Positions 8,688-16,745 of a stretch of DNA of 37,352 nt are shown here, piece by piece (positions within the stretch are counted from its first letter, which is position 1; every line of letters begins with the position of its first letter). Under the pieces are notes generated by a model, which was given only the letters and a program-made list of their open reading frames with translations, did not search any database and was not told the DNA's origin. The position numbers and the translations under genes were made by a program. This DNA is from an uncultured Eisenbergiella sp. (GTDB lineage Bacteria; Bacillota; Clostridia; Lachnospirales; Lachnospiraceae): positions 1 through 37,352 of the forward strand of contig CANQVD010000038.1 in assembly GCA_947627215.1 (NCBI GenBank), in the 5' to 3' direction.

Positions 8688-9746
8688 TCAGCGCAGGATC
8701 CGCTGGATATCGTTGAACATCACCAGCACCATCAGCACCATCAGCGCGATGAAGCCGGCCGTATGGATCAGCCCTTCCTTTTCCGGCGGAATCGGCTTGC
8801 CCCGGACGGCCTCCAGGAACAAAAACACCAGCCGCCCGCCGTCCAGCGCGGGCAGAGGGAGCAGATTCATCACGCCCAGGCTCACCGAAAGCAGCATGGC
8901 GAGGTTCACCATGTTCATGAACACCAGCAGCGGACCGCCGGGCGCCGTTTCCTGACGCACCTCGTCCACGATCTGGGCCATACCCACCGGACCCGCCACA
9001 TCGTCTGCGGAGAGCCGTCCCCGCAGGAGAGACAGCAGGCTCATGACCGTATTTTTTACGCTGAAACGAAGCTGATACCAGCCGAACCGGAACAGATCCA
9101 GCCCTTTCGCCTCCACCGCCCGGCTGTAATCGTAAAAGCCCACCAGATAACGGCCCTCGGCCTCGTCAAACACAGGCGTCAGCGTGGCCGTATAGGTCTG
9201 TCCGTCCCGGACATAGCGCACCTCCACCGGATCTCCGTCCCGGTTTAAGGCCATCACCAGTTGGATTTCTCTGGCCAGATGGATCTTCCCGTCAAATCCC
9301 GTGATCCGGTCCCCGGCCTGCATCCCCGCCGCCTGCGCCGCGGAGCCCTCGATCACATCCCCCAGCACCGGAATGTCCGCGCCCGCGTAGCCCGCCACCA
9401 CGACGGAAAACAGAAAGGCCAGCAGAAAATTGAAGATCGGTCCCGCCGCAACGGTGGAAATCCGCGCCCACACCGGCGCGTTCTGGAAATTTCCTTCGTC
9501 CGCCGTGCCCGAGGCGGACATTTCCATTCCGTTCTCGCCCTCAAACATGCAGGCGCCGCCGATGGGCAGGAGCCGGAGCGAATATTCCGTCTCGCCCTTC
9601 TGAAAATGGAACAGTTTCGGGCCCATGCCCACGGCGAACTCCGTCACCCGGATGCCGTTGACCTTGGCCAGAAGGAAGTGCCCGAATTCATGTCCGATCA
9701 CGATCACAAAAAAAATCAGCAGAAATATCAAAATGGTAACGATCAA
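8688..9746 (-). CDS. rseP: RseP/RasP-type site-2 intramembrane metalloprotease
   Basis: Membrane zinc protease of family M50B that cuts transmembrane proteins such as anti-sigma factors and leftover signal peptides. The 352-residue protein has HEFGH (19-23) in the first membrane helix, a PDZ-like domain (about 115-200, GSAAQAAGMQAGDRITGFDG) and the second active-site motif NLLPLPALDGGRL (294-306, Asp302) with C-terminal helices. The start is a TTG at 9746 that overlaps the dxr stop codon (TTGA), so it is probably translationally coupled to dxr; no ATG offers a better start before the HEFGH motif. The cdsA-dxr-rseP order is typical of Firmicutes. Confidence 0.96.
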   Translation of the reverse strand: MIVTILIFLLIFFVIVIGHEFGHFLLAKVNGIRVTEFAVGMGPKLFHFQKGETEYSLRLLPIGGACMFEGENGMEMSASGTADEGNFQNAPVWARISTVAAGPIFNFLLAFLFSVVVAGYAGADIPVLGDVIEGSAAQAAGMQAGDRITGFDGKIHLAREIQLVMALNRDGDPVEVRYVRDGQTYTATLTPVFDEAEGRYLVGFYDYSRAVEAKGLDLFRFGWYQLRFSVKNTVMSLLSLLRGRLSADDVAGPVGMAQIVDEVRQETAPGGPLLVFMNMVNLAMLLSVSLGVMNLLPLPALDGGRLVFLFLEAVRGKPIPPEKEGLIHTAGFIALMVLMVLVMFNDIQRILR

Positions 9747-10891
9747 AGTCTCATCTCCCGACCGATAAAATCATAGGTCTGCGCCTCAGCCTCCAGAATT
9801 GTCTCCACATCAGGGTTCCCCACCGGCCTGTGGTTATGCATCGCGGCCCCGATCACCTCCGGAATCTGGGAAAACCGGAGCTTCCCTTCCAGCAGCAGCC
9901 TCACCGCCATCTCGTTGGCCGCATTGAATACCGTCGGCATGCTGCCTCCGCACGCCGCCGCCTCAAAGCCCAGCGCAAGCCCCGGAAAGGCTTCCGTATC
10001 CGGCTTTTCAAAGGTGAGAGAATGCACGGCGAACAGATCCAGCGCGGGCGCGGGCATGGGCCGCCTCTCGGGATACAGGAGCGCGTACTGAATGGGAAGC
10101 TTCATATCGGGGATCCCGAGCTGCGCGATGACAGCGCCGTCCTCGTACTCCACCGCGGAATGCACGATGCTCTGCGGATGCACCACCACCTGAATCTGGG
10201 AAAGCTGTGCGCCGAAAAGCCATCTGGCCTCCATCACCTCCAGCGCCTTGTTCACCAGGGACGCGGAATCGATAGTCACCTTCTTGCCCATGGACCAGTT
10301 GGGGTGATGCAGGGCATCCCCCAGCGTCACGTTCCGGATCTCTTCCTTCGTTTTTCCCCGGAAGGGTCCCCCGGAGGCGGTGAGCAGGATCCGCCGGAAC
10401 CGGTTCCCGGCCCGGCCCTGCAGCGACTGGAAAATGGCGGAATGCTCGCTGTCCACCGGCAGGATGGAAACGCCCCGCTCCTTTGCCAGCGGCATGATCA
10501 GATGCCCCGCACACACCAGCGTCTCCTTGTTGGCCAGCGCCACCGTCTTTTTGTTCTCAATGGCCGCGATCGTCGGCCGGATGCCGATCATGCCCACCAC
10601 GGCGGTGACCACGGTGTCCGCCTCCGGCAGGGAAACGGCCTCCAGCAGACCGTCCATGCCGCAGACCACCCGCACCGGCAGGTCCGCGACGCGCCGTTTC
10701 AGGTCAGCGGCGGCCGCCTCTTCCCACATGCAGACCAGCTTCGGCAGGAATTCCCTGACCTGCGCCTCCATCAGCGCCGTATTTCTGCCCGCCGCCAGCA
10801 CCGCGACCGCGAGATCCCTGTTATTCCGGACGATCTCCAGCGTCTGGGTGCCGATGGACCCCGTGGAGCCCAGTATTACGATTTTTTTCAT
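9743..10891 (-). CDS. dxr: 1-deoxy-D-xylulose 5-phosphate reductoisomerase
   Basis: Second enzyme of the methylerythritol phosphate pathway; rearranges and reduces DXP to MEP with NADPH and a divalent metal. Starts MKKIVILGSTGSIGTQTLEI with the Rossmann motif GSTGSIG. It also has ALANKETLVCAG, the metal-site region PVDSEHSAIFQ, LTASGGPFR and HPNWSMGKKVTIDSASLVNK with the EVMEA metal-ligand stretch. Length of 382 residues is normal. The ATG at 10891 is preferred (AGGAT 6 bases upstream) over an in-frame TTG two codons earlier. It overlaps rseP by 4 bases and follows cdsA by 36 bases. Confidence 0.98.
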   Translation of the reverse strand: MKKIVILGSTGSIGTQTLEIVRNNRDLAVAVLAAGRNTALMEAQVREFLPKLVCMWEEAAAADLKRRVADLPVRVVCGMDGLLEAVSLPEADTVVTAVVGMIGIRPTIAAIENKKTVALANKETLVCAGHLIMPLAKERGVSILPVDSEHSAIFQSLQGRAGNRFRRILLTASGGPFRGKTKEEIRNVTLGDALHHPNWSMGKKVTIDSASLVNKALEVMEARWLFGAQLSQIQVVVHPQSIVHSAVEYEDGAVIAQLGIPDMKLPIQYALLYPERRPMPAPALDLFAVHSLTFEKPDTEAFPGLALGFEAAACGGSMPTVFNAANEMAVRLLLEGKLRFSQIPEVIGAAMHNHRPVGNPDVETILEAEAQTYDFIGREMRL

Positions 10892-10927
10892 AAGCAATCC
10901 TATCCTCGGCAGACCGCGCGGTCCGCC

Positions 10928-11749
10928 TCATCCCAGCAGCCACACGGAGAGATAATAAATGACCGGAGCCGTAAACAGCACGCTGTCGAACCGGTCCATG
11001 ATGCCGCCGTGGCCCGGGATCAGCTTTCCGTAATCCTTGATCCCATGGTTTCGCTTGATCGCGGAGGCCGCCAGATCTCCCACCTGAGAGATCACGGCGC
11101 CCGCGCCCCCGATCAGGGCCGCCGCCCAGACCGTCTCCTTGCTGCCCGAAGCCGGCACCAGAAAAAGTCCCGCGAACAGAGCGCCCACCAGCGCGGAGCC
11201 CAGCACGCCGCCTACGGCCCCCTCTACGGACTTTTTCGGGCTCAGCAGGGGCGCCAGCCTGTGCTTCCCGAAGGCCATGCCGACCACGTATGCGCACGTA
11301 TCACAGATCCAGGAGCTGATGAAGATCATCCATACCAGATAGATCCCATGCTCCAGCTCCCTGGTCAGATAGACGAAACCGAACAGCACCGCCGGATAAA
11401 ACGCGCAGAAAAAGGCGGTCATCACCTGCTGCGCCCCAAAGCGCGGGAATCGGAACACATAGACGAACATCTCCGCCAGGAACAGAAGCACCACGCAGCC
11501 CAGTCCCAGGGAAAAATCCCCGGAAAGGAGGATGGCCGCATAGTAGAGCGCAATCCCGCCGTATCCCACATACTCCAGCGGCCCGGTCTTTCCGCCCTCC
11601 CGCGCGCCGCAGGCCTGCATCAGTTCCCGGTACGCGGCAAGGGAAAGGAGGAGCATCGCCAGGCCCAGCGGATATCCGCCCGGCAAAAGGAGAAGAAACG
11701 CCAGCGCCACCAGCACGGCGCTGCTCATCAGCCGTACCCAGAACATCAC
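10928..11749 (-). CDS. cdsA: Phosphatidate cytidylyltransferase (CDP-diacylglycerol synthase)
   Basis: Integral membrane enzyme making CDP-diacylglycerol from phosphatidic acid and CTP, the branch point of phospholipid synthesis. 273 residues with about eight hydrophobic spans. The family signature is clear: SAIKRNHGIKDYGKLIPGHG followed by GIMDRFDS, with the upstream LSPKKSVEGAVGG stretch. The start is GTG at 11749 or the adjacent ATG at 11746, sharing bases with the uppS stop and served by AAGGAGG. Coupled to uppS in the usual Firmicute order. Confidence 0.97.
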   Translation of the reverse strand: MMFWVRLMSSAVLVALAFLLLLPGGYPLGLAMLLLSLAAYRELMQACGAREGGKTGPLEYVGYGGIALYYAAILLSGDFSLGLGCVVLLFLAEMFVYVFRFPRFGAQQVMTAFFCAFYPAVLFGFVYLTRELEHGIYLVWMIFISSWICDTCAYVVGMAFGKHRLAPLLSPKKSVEGAVGGVLGSALVGALFAGLFLVPASGSKETVWAAALIGGAGAVISQVGDLAASAIKRNHGIKDYGKLIPGHGGIMDRFDSVLFTAPVIYYLSVWLLG

Positions 11750-12462
11750 TGCGCCTCCTTCACCAGGCCGAATTTCCTGTCTCTGTGATTATATGCCTCC
11801 ACGGCTTTTTCCAATTCTTCTTTTGAAAAATCCGGCCATGCCACCGGCGTGAAATACAGCTCCGTATAGGCCAACTGCCAGAGCAGGAAATTGGAGACCC
11901 GCTGTTCGTTGCAGGTGCGGATCAGAAGGTCCGGCTCCGGAATCCCCGCCGTATCCAGATACCCGCTGATCAGATCTTCGGTAATCTCTTCCTCCGAAAG
12001 CCTGTCCGCCTTCACGTCTTCCGCGATCCGGCGCACCGCCCGGCGGATCTCGTCACGGCCCCCGTAGTTCAGGGCGATCTGGAAATGCAGGCCCGTATTG
12101 TTCACCGTGGCCCGCTCCAGCTCATCGATCCTTTTGCGGATGTCCTCATCCAGACCGGTCTTGTCTCCCAGTACCCGGACGCACATGTTGTTTTTGGCCG
12201 CCGTTTTCAGACAGGTCTTCATGTAGTTGCGCAAAAGCGTCATCAGCGCGGCCACCTCGTCGGAGGGCCGGTTCCAGTTTTCCGTGGAAAAGGCGTAGAC
12301 CGTCAGATACTGGATCCCCATCCGGTACGCCTCCTCGCAGATCGTCTCCACCGTTTTGGCCCCCTGCACATGGCCGTAATTGCGAGGCATTCCCTTCGCC
12401 CTCGCCCAGCGGCCGTTTCCGTCCAGAATGATCGCCACATGCTTCGGAACTTTCATATCCAT
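11746..12462 (-). CDS. uppS: Isoprenyl transferase (undecaprenyl diphosphate synthase)
   Basis: cis-Prenyltransferase that builds the C55 lipid carrier for peptidoglycan from FPP and IPP. 238 residues. HVAIILDGNGRWA (catalytic Asp in DGNGRWA), GHVQGAK, YAFSTENWNRP, ALNYGGRDEI and DLLIRTCNEQRVSNFLLWQ are all family signatures. The usual RTSGEQR is RTCNEQR here, a mild variation. The soluble enzyme links the isoprenoid genes (dxr, ispG) of this operon to cell-wall synthesis. Confidence 0.98.
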   Translation of the reverse strand: MDMKVPKHVAIILDGNGRWARAKGMPRNYGHVQGAKTVETICEEAYRMGIQYLTVYAFSTENWNRPSDEVAALMTLLRNYMKTCLKTAAKNNMCVRVLGDKTGLDEDIRKRIDELERATVNNTGLHFQIALNYGGRDEIRRAVRRIAEDVKADRLSEEEITEDLISGYLDTAGIPEPDLLIRTCNEQRVSNFLLWQLAYTELYFTPVAWPDFSKEELEKAVEAYNHRDRKFGLVKEAQ

Positions 12463-12521
12463 ACTCCCGCGTGATTCTCTGGGCCGCCCGCGGCATAGCC
12501 GGAAATGCGGCCCATATTTAA

Positions 12522-12544
12522 AGGGACAGACCGCGCCTGTCCCT
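12522..12544 (-). terminator. Hairpin between frr and uppS, possible partial terminator
   Basis: AGGGACAG (12522-12529) pairs perfectly with CTGTCCCT (12537-12544) around a 7-base loop. On the minus strand the stem is followed only by TTTAAATAT, a short U stretch, so read-through into uppS is likely and it may act as a partial terminator or processing site. Confidence 0.5.
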
Positions 12545-12568
12545 CCATCCTTCGGTGCTGCGTCCGGC

Positions 12569-13120
12569 CTATACGGTCATGACCTCCGCGGACTTGGCCT
12601 CCACGAGCTTATCCACTTCCTTCACGTACTTGTCCGTCAGCTTCTGCAGCTTATCCTCCAGGTCCTTGACCTCGTCCTCCGAGATATCTCCCTTGCCCAG
12701 CTTCTTGAGATAATCGTTGCCGTCCCTGCGGATGTTGCGCATCGCCACCTTCGCTTCTTCGCCCTTCTTCTTCACATCCCTGACCAGCATTTTGCGGCGC
12801 TCCTCCGTGACCTCCGGAAACACCAGCCGGATAACGGAACCGTCATTGGAGGGCGTGATGCCCACATCGGATGCCAGAATCGCCTTCTCGATCACCTTGA
12901 TCAGCGACTTCTCCCAGGGCGCGATCTGGAGCATGCGCGGCTCCGGCACGGTGATATTGCCCACCTGCTGCAGGGGCGTCGGGGTCCCGTAATAGTTTAC
13001 CCGAATCTTGTCCAGCACATGCGGATTGGCCCGTCCCGCGCGGATCGTCTGGTAGTCAGACTCCAGAAAAGCGATCGCCTTCTGCATCTTGTTCTCAAAC
13101 TGCTGTAACCTCTCGTCCAT
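12569..13120 (-). CDS. frr: Ribosome recycling factor
   Basis: Splits the post-termination ribosome together with EF-G. The 183-residue protein begins MDERLQQFENKMQKAIAFLE and contains the hallmarks IRAGRANPHVLDKIRVNYYG, PLQQVGNITVPEPRMLQI, PWEKSLIKVIEKAI and PSNDGSVIRLVFPEVTEERR. The end is the usual coiled helix pair. It follows pyrH by 120 bases, as in most Firmicutes. Confidence 0.98.
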   Translation of the reverse strand: MDERLQQFENKMQKAIAFLESDYQTIRAGRANPHVLDKIRVNYYGTPTPLQQVGNITVPEPRMLQIAPWEKSLIKVIEKAILASDVGITPSNDGSVIRLVFPEVTEERRKMLVRDVKKKGEEAKVAMRNIRRDGNDYLKKLGKGDISEDEVKDLEDKLQKLTDKYVKEVDKLVEAKSAEVMTV

Positions 13121-13240
13121 GGTATACCTCCCTGTCGTATTTTTTCTATGGAAGCGGGAAACCCGCCCCGCGCATTTCCCGTTCTGTCAGACGGCCCGCC
13201 GTCCGGCCCCAAAGAGCCCTCCGCTCCCGGTCCGGTATCT

Positions 13241-13936
13241 TCAGACCGTTACCTTCGTCCCGTGAAAATCACCGCTCACCGCATTCACGATGCTGTTCTC
13301 CTCGTTCAGGGAAAACACCCACATCGGCATATGGTTGTCCCGCGCCAGGATCGAGGCCGTCATGTCCACCACCTGAAGGTTCTTCGCGATGACCTCATCG
13401 ATGCTGACCTCATCGTAGCGCTTCGCGGCCGGGTTCGTCCGGGGATCGTCGTCATACACGCCGTCCACAGCCTTGGCCAGCAGGATCACGTCCGCGTCCA
13501 CCTCCACCGCGCGCAGCACCACGCCCGTGTCGGTGGAAAAATAGGGATGTCCCGTTCCGCCCGCGAAAAAAACCACCATCCCCTTTGAAAAATATTTGTT
13601 GGCCCGGTCCTTGGAAAACAGCTTGGTGAAGGAGCCGCATTCAAACGGCGTCAGGATGGCCGTCCTCATGCCGACAGAGCGAAAGATCTCCGATACATAA
13701 ATGCAGTTCATCACCGTGGCCAGCATCCCGATCTGGTCGGCTTTGGTCCGGTCGATGCTTTCACTGGTCCTGCCTCTCCAGAAGTTGCCGCCCCCGATCA
13801 CGATGCCCACCTGTACGCCCTCGTCCGTCAGACGCTTCACCTGCCCGGCCACGGCGCGCACTGTGGGTTCGTCGAATCCGTGCTTCTTTTCTCCGGCCAG
13901 CGCCTCGCCGCTGAGCTTCAATAAAATCCTGCGCAT
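13241..13936 (-). CDS. pyrH: UMP kinase
   Basis: Phosphorylates UMP to UDP; a hexameric amino-acid-kinase-fold enzyme, usually GTP-activated and UTP-inhibited. 231 residues: RRILLKLSGEALAGE at the start, VIGGGNFWRGR (46-56), DQIGMLATVMN, FFAGGTGHPYFSTDT and LLAKAVDGVYDDDP. It starts 12 bases after the HD-GYP regulator stop. In most Firmicutes rpsB and tsf precede pyrH; here the two-component genes take that position, which is a local rearrangement. Confidence 0.98.
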   Translation of the reverse strand: MRRILLKLSGEALAGEKKHGFDEPTVRAVAGQVKRLTDEGVQVGIVIGGGNFWRGRTSESIDRTKADQIGMLATVMNCIYVSEIFRSVGMRTAILTPFECGSFTKLFSKDRANKYFSKGMVVFFAGGTGHPYFSTDTGVVLRAVEVDADVILLAKAVDGVYDDDPRTNPAAKRYDEVSIDEVIAKNLQVVDMTASILARDNHMPMWVFSLNEENSIVNAVSGDFHGTKVTV

Positions 13937-13948
13937 ATCATTCTCCCG

Positions 13949-15016
13949 TCATTTCAGTTCGTCGGCCTTGACCTCAAACTCCGCTTTCGCCTTACGGAAG
14001 CAGTCCATCAGCTTCGGGTTGAACTGCCCGCATTCCCCGTTCAGAATCATCTGATACGCTTTCTCATAGGAGAACGGAGGCTTATATACCCGTTCGCTGG
14101 TGAGCGCGTCATAAACGTCCGCAATGGAAACCGCCTGCGCGCTGATGGGGATCTCGTCCCCCTTCAGATGGTTGGGATATCCCCTTCCGTCGAACTTCTC
14201 ATGATGGCTCAGCGCGATCTCAAGGCAATATTTCTTGAACACGGGATCGTCATTCATGATCACCCGCTCCACCACCTGCGCGCCCTGCACCGTATGGGTC
14301 TTCATCAGCTCGAATTCTTCGTCCGTCAGCTTTCCCGGTTTCATCAGGATGCTGTCCGGAATGGAAATCTTGCCCACATCATGCAGCACGGAAGCGGAGG
14401 CGATGATCTCCGCCGTCTCCAGATCCAGCCCGTATTCCGGATAATCCCGCAGAAGATGCTCCAGCAGGATCTCCGTAAAGGAACGCACCCGGAAAATGTG
14501 ATTCCCGGACTCCATGCTCCGGAACTCCACGATGGTGCCCAGCGAGTTGATGATATGCTCGTTCATCGCCGCCAGCTTGGCGTTCTTTTCCCGGATCTCG
14601 CTGGTCTGCGCCTCCACCAGCTTTTCCAGATTATTCTTATGATAATACAGCTCGACCAGATTGCGTACACGCCTGGTCACGATATCCGGCTCAAAGGGCT
14701 TGGTGATGAAATCGGAAGCTCCCAGCTCATAGCCGCGCCGTTTGGACTCATAGGACGTGTCGCTGGTGATCAGGAGCACGGGGATCTTCTTCATGAGGCC
14801 GTGCTCATTCAGAAATTCCAGCACGCCGAAGCCGTCCAGCCTTGGCATCACGATATCCAGAAGGATCGCAGAAATGTTCCGCTCCTTCTTCCCGATGAGT
14901 TCGATCGCTTCCCTTCCGTCCTCCGCCAGAAGGACATCATACTCCTCTTCAAAAATCGTATGCAGAATCTCTCTGTTGATCTCCATATCATCCACTACGA
15001 GGATGTTATGCTTCAT
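13949..15016 (-). CDS. Response regulator with HD-GYP output domain (probable c-di-GMP phosphodiesterase)
   Basis: 355 residues. The N-terminal receiver domain (1-120) has the acidic pair D9-D10, phospho-acceptor Asp54 in LLDIVMPRLDG and Lys106 in FITKPFEP. After a coiled linker (about 125-160) comes an HD-GYP domain: LHDVGK (211-216), KTHTVQGAQVV, HHEKFDGRGYP (271-281) and SIADVYDALTSERVYK. The metal-binding HD pair and the GYP motif are intact, so hydrolysis of c-di-GMP or a related dinucleotide is expected; the actual substrate is inferred. The neighbouring HPt protein at 15097-15453 could feed phosphate to Asp54. No histidine kinase is adjacent, so the signal enters from elsewhere. Confidence 0.93.
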   Translation of the reverse strand: MKHNILVVDDMEINREILHTIFEEEYDVLLAEDGREAIELIGKKERNISAILLDIVMPRLDGFGVLEFLNEHGLMKKIPVLLITSDTSYESKRRGYELGASDFITKPFEPDIVTRRVRNLVELYYHKNNLEKLVEAQTSEIREKNAKLAAMNEHIINSLGTIVEFRSMESGNHIFRVRSFTEILLEHLLRDYPEYGLDLETAEIIASASVLHDVGKISIPDSILMKPGKLTDEEFELMKTHTVQGAQVVERVIMNDDPVFKKYCLEIALSHHEKFDGRGYPNHLKGDEIPISAQAVSIADVYDALTSERVYKPPFSYEKAYQMILNGECGQFNPKLMDCFRKAKAEFEVKADELK

Positions 15017-15096
15017 AATTGATCTCGTCTCTCTTTCTGGCTATGCTGTAGGAAAGTCGGGCCCTTCTCCCGCGGCCCTTCAATATTATGATAAAA

Positions 15097-15453
15097 TCAT
15101 AAGGCAGAAACGGCCTGCAGGATCCGCTCGTATACCGTCCGCAGCGCGGCGAGATCCTCCGCGGCGCCGGTCATATCATGGGCGCGGAATCTCTCCGTCA
15201 TTTCCGAGGTCCGGTCGAACAGCTCCGTCATGCCCAGATTCCCCGCAACCCCCTTCAGGGTATGGGCCGCGCGAAACGCTTCCTCACTGTCTCCGGCCGC
15301 TACAGCCTTCTCCAACTGGGAAAACGTCATATCATCCGCAAACCGCTTCATGAACTTTTCAGTCAGCCGCTCACTGCCCATAAAACGCTGCATGACCGAA
15401 TCCACATCGATCCCCGCCGCCGTCAGTGCCGCCTTATTATCCGCAATACTCAT
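15097..15453 (-). CDS. Stand-alone histidine phosphotransfer (HPt) domain protein
   Basis: 118 residues, all alpha, with the HPt signature AFRAAHTLKGVAGNLGM; the phospho-accepting histidine is His64. Before it come typical HPt helices with MQRFMGSERLTEKFMKRF and FSQLEKAVAAGD. It should shuttle phosphate between a hybrid histidine kinase and receiver domains. The gene is first in the block, about 80 bases before the HD-GYP regulator, and has a near-consensus promoter just upstream. The partner kinase is not in the window. A role toward the regulator next door is inferred from position only. Confidence 0.9.
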   Translation of the reverse strand: MSIADNKAALTAAGIDVDSVMQRFMGSERLTEKFMKRFADDMTFSQLEKAVAAGDSEEAFRAAHTLKGVAGNLGMTELFDRTSEMTERFRAHDMTGAAEDLAALRTVYERILQAVSAL

Positions 15454-15499
15454 TTTCCTGTTCTCCCCGGAATCTCCCTGTCCCCGCCGTTACAAATTG

Positions 15500-15528
15500 A
15501 TTATAAACATAAATATCGCAGATTGCAA
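15500..15528 (-). promoter_or_regulatory. Strong sigma-A-type promoter of the HPt/HD-GYP block
   Basis: On the minus strand TTGCAA (15523-15528), a 17-base spacer and perfect TATAAT (15500-15505), about 50 bases upstream of the HPt start. This promoter may also drive pyrH and the genes beyond, since no clear terminator separates them. Confidence 0.85.
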
Positions 15529-15558
15529 GAACAAAACATTTCCCTTTTCCCAAAAGTG

Positions 15559-15567
15559 TGCTAAAAT
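15559..15567 (+). promoter_or_regulatory. Extended -10 promoter candidate for the pilus-like operon
   Basis: TGCTAAAAT on the plus strand (TG at 15559-15560, -10 box TAAAAT at 15562-15567) is an extended -10 element. The -35 region (about 15539-15544, TTTCCC) is poor. It is divergent from the HPt promoter and about 155 bases before the lipoprotein start. Confidence 0.5.
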
Positions 15568-15584
15568 AAAAACTGGCTGTATAA

Positions 15585-15692
15585 CGATCAGCCGCCGCTT
15601 CCCGGTCTGCGGCGCGGACCGGGCGGGTTTTCGCGCGCATGAAACGGCGATCCGCCGCCTTCCGGTCCGCAGCGCGGCACGGGAAGGTTCTC
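15585..15692. repeat. Two imperfect 45-48 bp direct repeats in the leader of the pilus-like operon
   Basis: Copies at about 15585-15632 and 15648-15692 share CGATC(a)CGCCGCC, TTCC(C)GGTC(T/C)GC(G/A)GCGCGG and GGTT(T/C)TC. The first copy also folds as CCCGGTC/GACCGGG. Both lie in the untranslated leader between the promoter candidate and the lipoprotein start. Confidence 0.65.
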
Positions 15693-15728
15693 CTGCGGCG
15701 GGAAATTCTTACACAAGAAAGGGATTCC

Positions 15729-16658
15729 ATGAGAAACCACCTGCGTCTTTTTTCCATATTATTCCTTTCCGTCCTGCTCTGCGGGTGTTCTCTTTTCGCC
15801 ACCACGCCGATCCGGGAGCCGGAGCCCGGCAGCGGAACCAGGGGCAGCACCCGGCAGGTGCTCCGGCCCGAACCGGGAAATACGCTGAATTTCGGCAACG
15901 CCCAGGTTTCGCTGGACGCCTCCCACAGCGACCAGGGCTATGTCATGGTGAAATGGCGGGGCGCGCAGAACAAGCTCAAGCTGCGGATCTCCGGCCCCAA
16001 AAACAATACCTATACCTACAATCTGGAAGCGGACGGCGAATGGCATGTTTTCCCCCTGACGGAGGGCAGCGGCAATTATACGTTCAACGTCTTTGAAAAC
16101 GTCTATGACGACCAGTATTCCCAGGCCTTCGGACACGCGCTCACCGTCCTGCTCTCCGACGACCGGCTTCCTTATCTCTATCCCAACGAATATGTGGACT
16201 TCGATCTGACCACCAGGGCGGTTTCCCTCGCGGAGGAGCTTTCCCTGAACGCCGACTCGGATCTGGACGTGATCACCAGCGTCTTTTATTATGTGGTGAC
16301 TCATCTGGAATACGATCACGAGAAGGCGGCCAGCGTGCAGAGCGGCTATAAGCCCGTGATCGACCGGACGCTGGAGGAGGGAAAAGGGATCTGCTTCGAC
16401 TATGCGGCTCTGATGACCTGCATGCTGCGCTCTCAGCAGATTCCCACCCGGCTCGATATCGGATATTACGGCGATGTTTATCACGCCTGGATCTCCACCT
16501 GGCTGGAGGACGAGGGCTGGATGTACAATATCATCGAGTTCAACGGCTCCTCGTGGAACATGATGGACCCCACCTTCACCTCCACGGCCAGCAGGGGCAG
16601 CGATCTCTCCCAGTTTATCGGCAACGACAGCAGCTATTTCATCAAGTTTTCCTACTGA
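15729..16658 (+). CDS. Transglutaminase-like (cysteine protease fold) lipoprotein
   Basis: 309 residues. The signal peptide ends in LLCGC, a lipobox-like motif with Cys20 as likely lipid anchor, so the mature protein should sit on the outer face of the membrane. After a beta-rich region (about 45-145) a transglutaminase-like core follows: GKGICFDYAALMTCMLRS with Cys222, DVYHAWI with His252 and NMMDPTF with Asp280, a complete Cys-His-Asp triad. Members of this fold cross-link, cut or deamidate proteins; the substrate is unknown. The ATG at 15729 (AAAGGG upstream) directly precedes the signal peptide; a longer frame from 15639 runs through the repeat-bearing leader and is rejected. First gene of the pilus-like operon, so it may modify surface or pilus proteins (inference). 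Confidence 0.88.
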   Translation: MRNHLRLFSILFLSVLLCGCSLFATTPIREPEPGSGTRGSTRQVLRPEPGNTLNFGNAQVSLDASHSDQGYVMVKWRGAQNKLKLRISGPKNNTYTYNLEADGEWHVFPLTEGSGNYTFNVFENVYDDQYSQAFGHALTVLLSDDRLPYLYPNEYVDFDLTTRAVSLAEELSLNADSDLDVITSVFYYVVTHLEYDHEKAASVQSGYKPVIDRTLEEGKGICFDYAALMTCMLRSQQIPTRLDIGYYGDVYHAWISTWLEDEGWMYNIIEFNGSSWNMMDPTFTSTASRGSDLSQFIGNDSSYFIKFSY

Positions 16659-16667
16659 TAAAAAGAC

Positions 16668-16701
16668 GCGGCGCAGGCATTCAGACAGATGCGGCGCAGG
16701 C
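16668..16701. repeat. Short duplicated motif in the spacer before the PilC gene
   Basis: GCGGCGCAGGC occurs at 16668-16678 and again at 16691-16701, a period of 23 bases, in the gap between the lipoprotein and PilC genes. Confidence 0.55.
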
Positions 16702-16745
16702 GCAGCGGACGCGATACCAGCATTCAAGAAAGAAAGGAATCTGCC

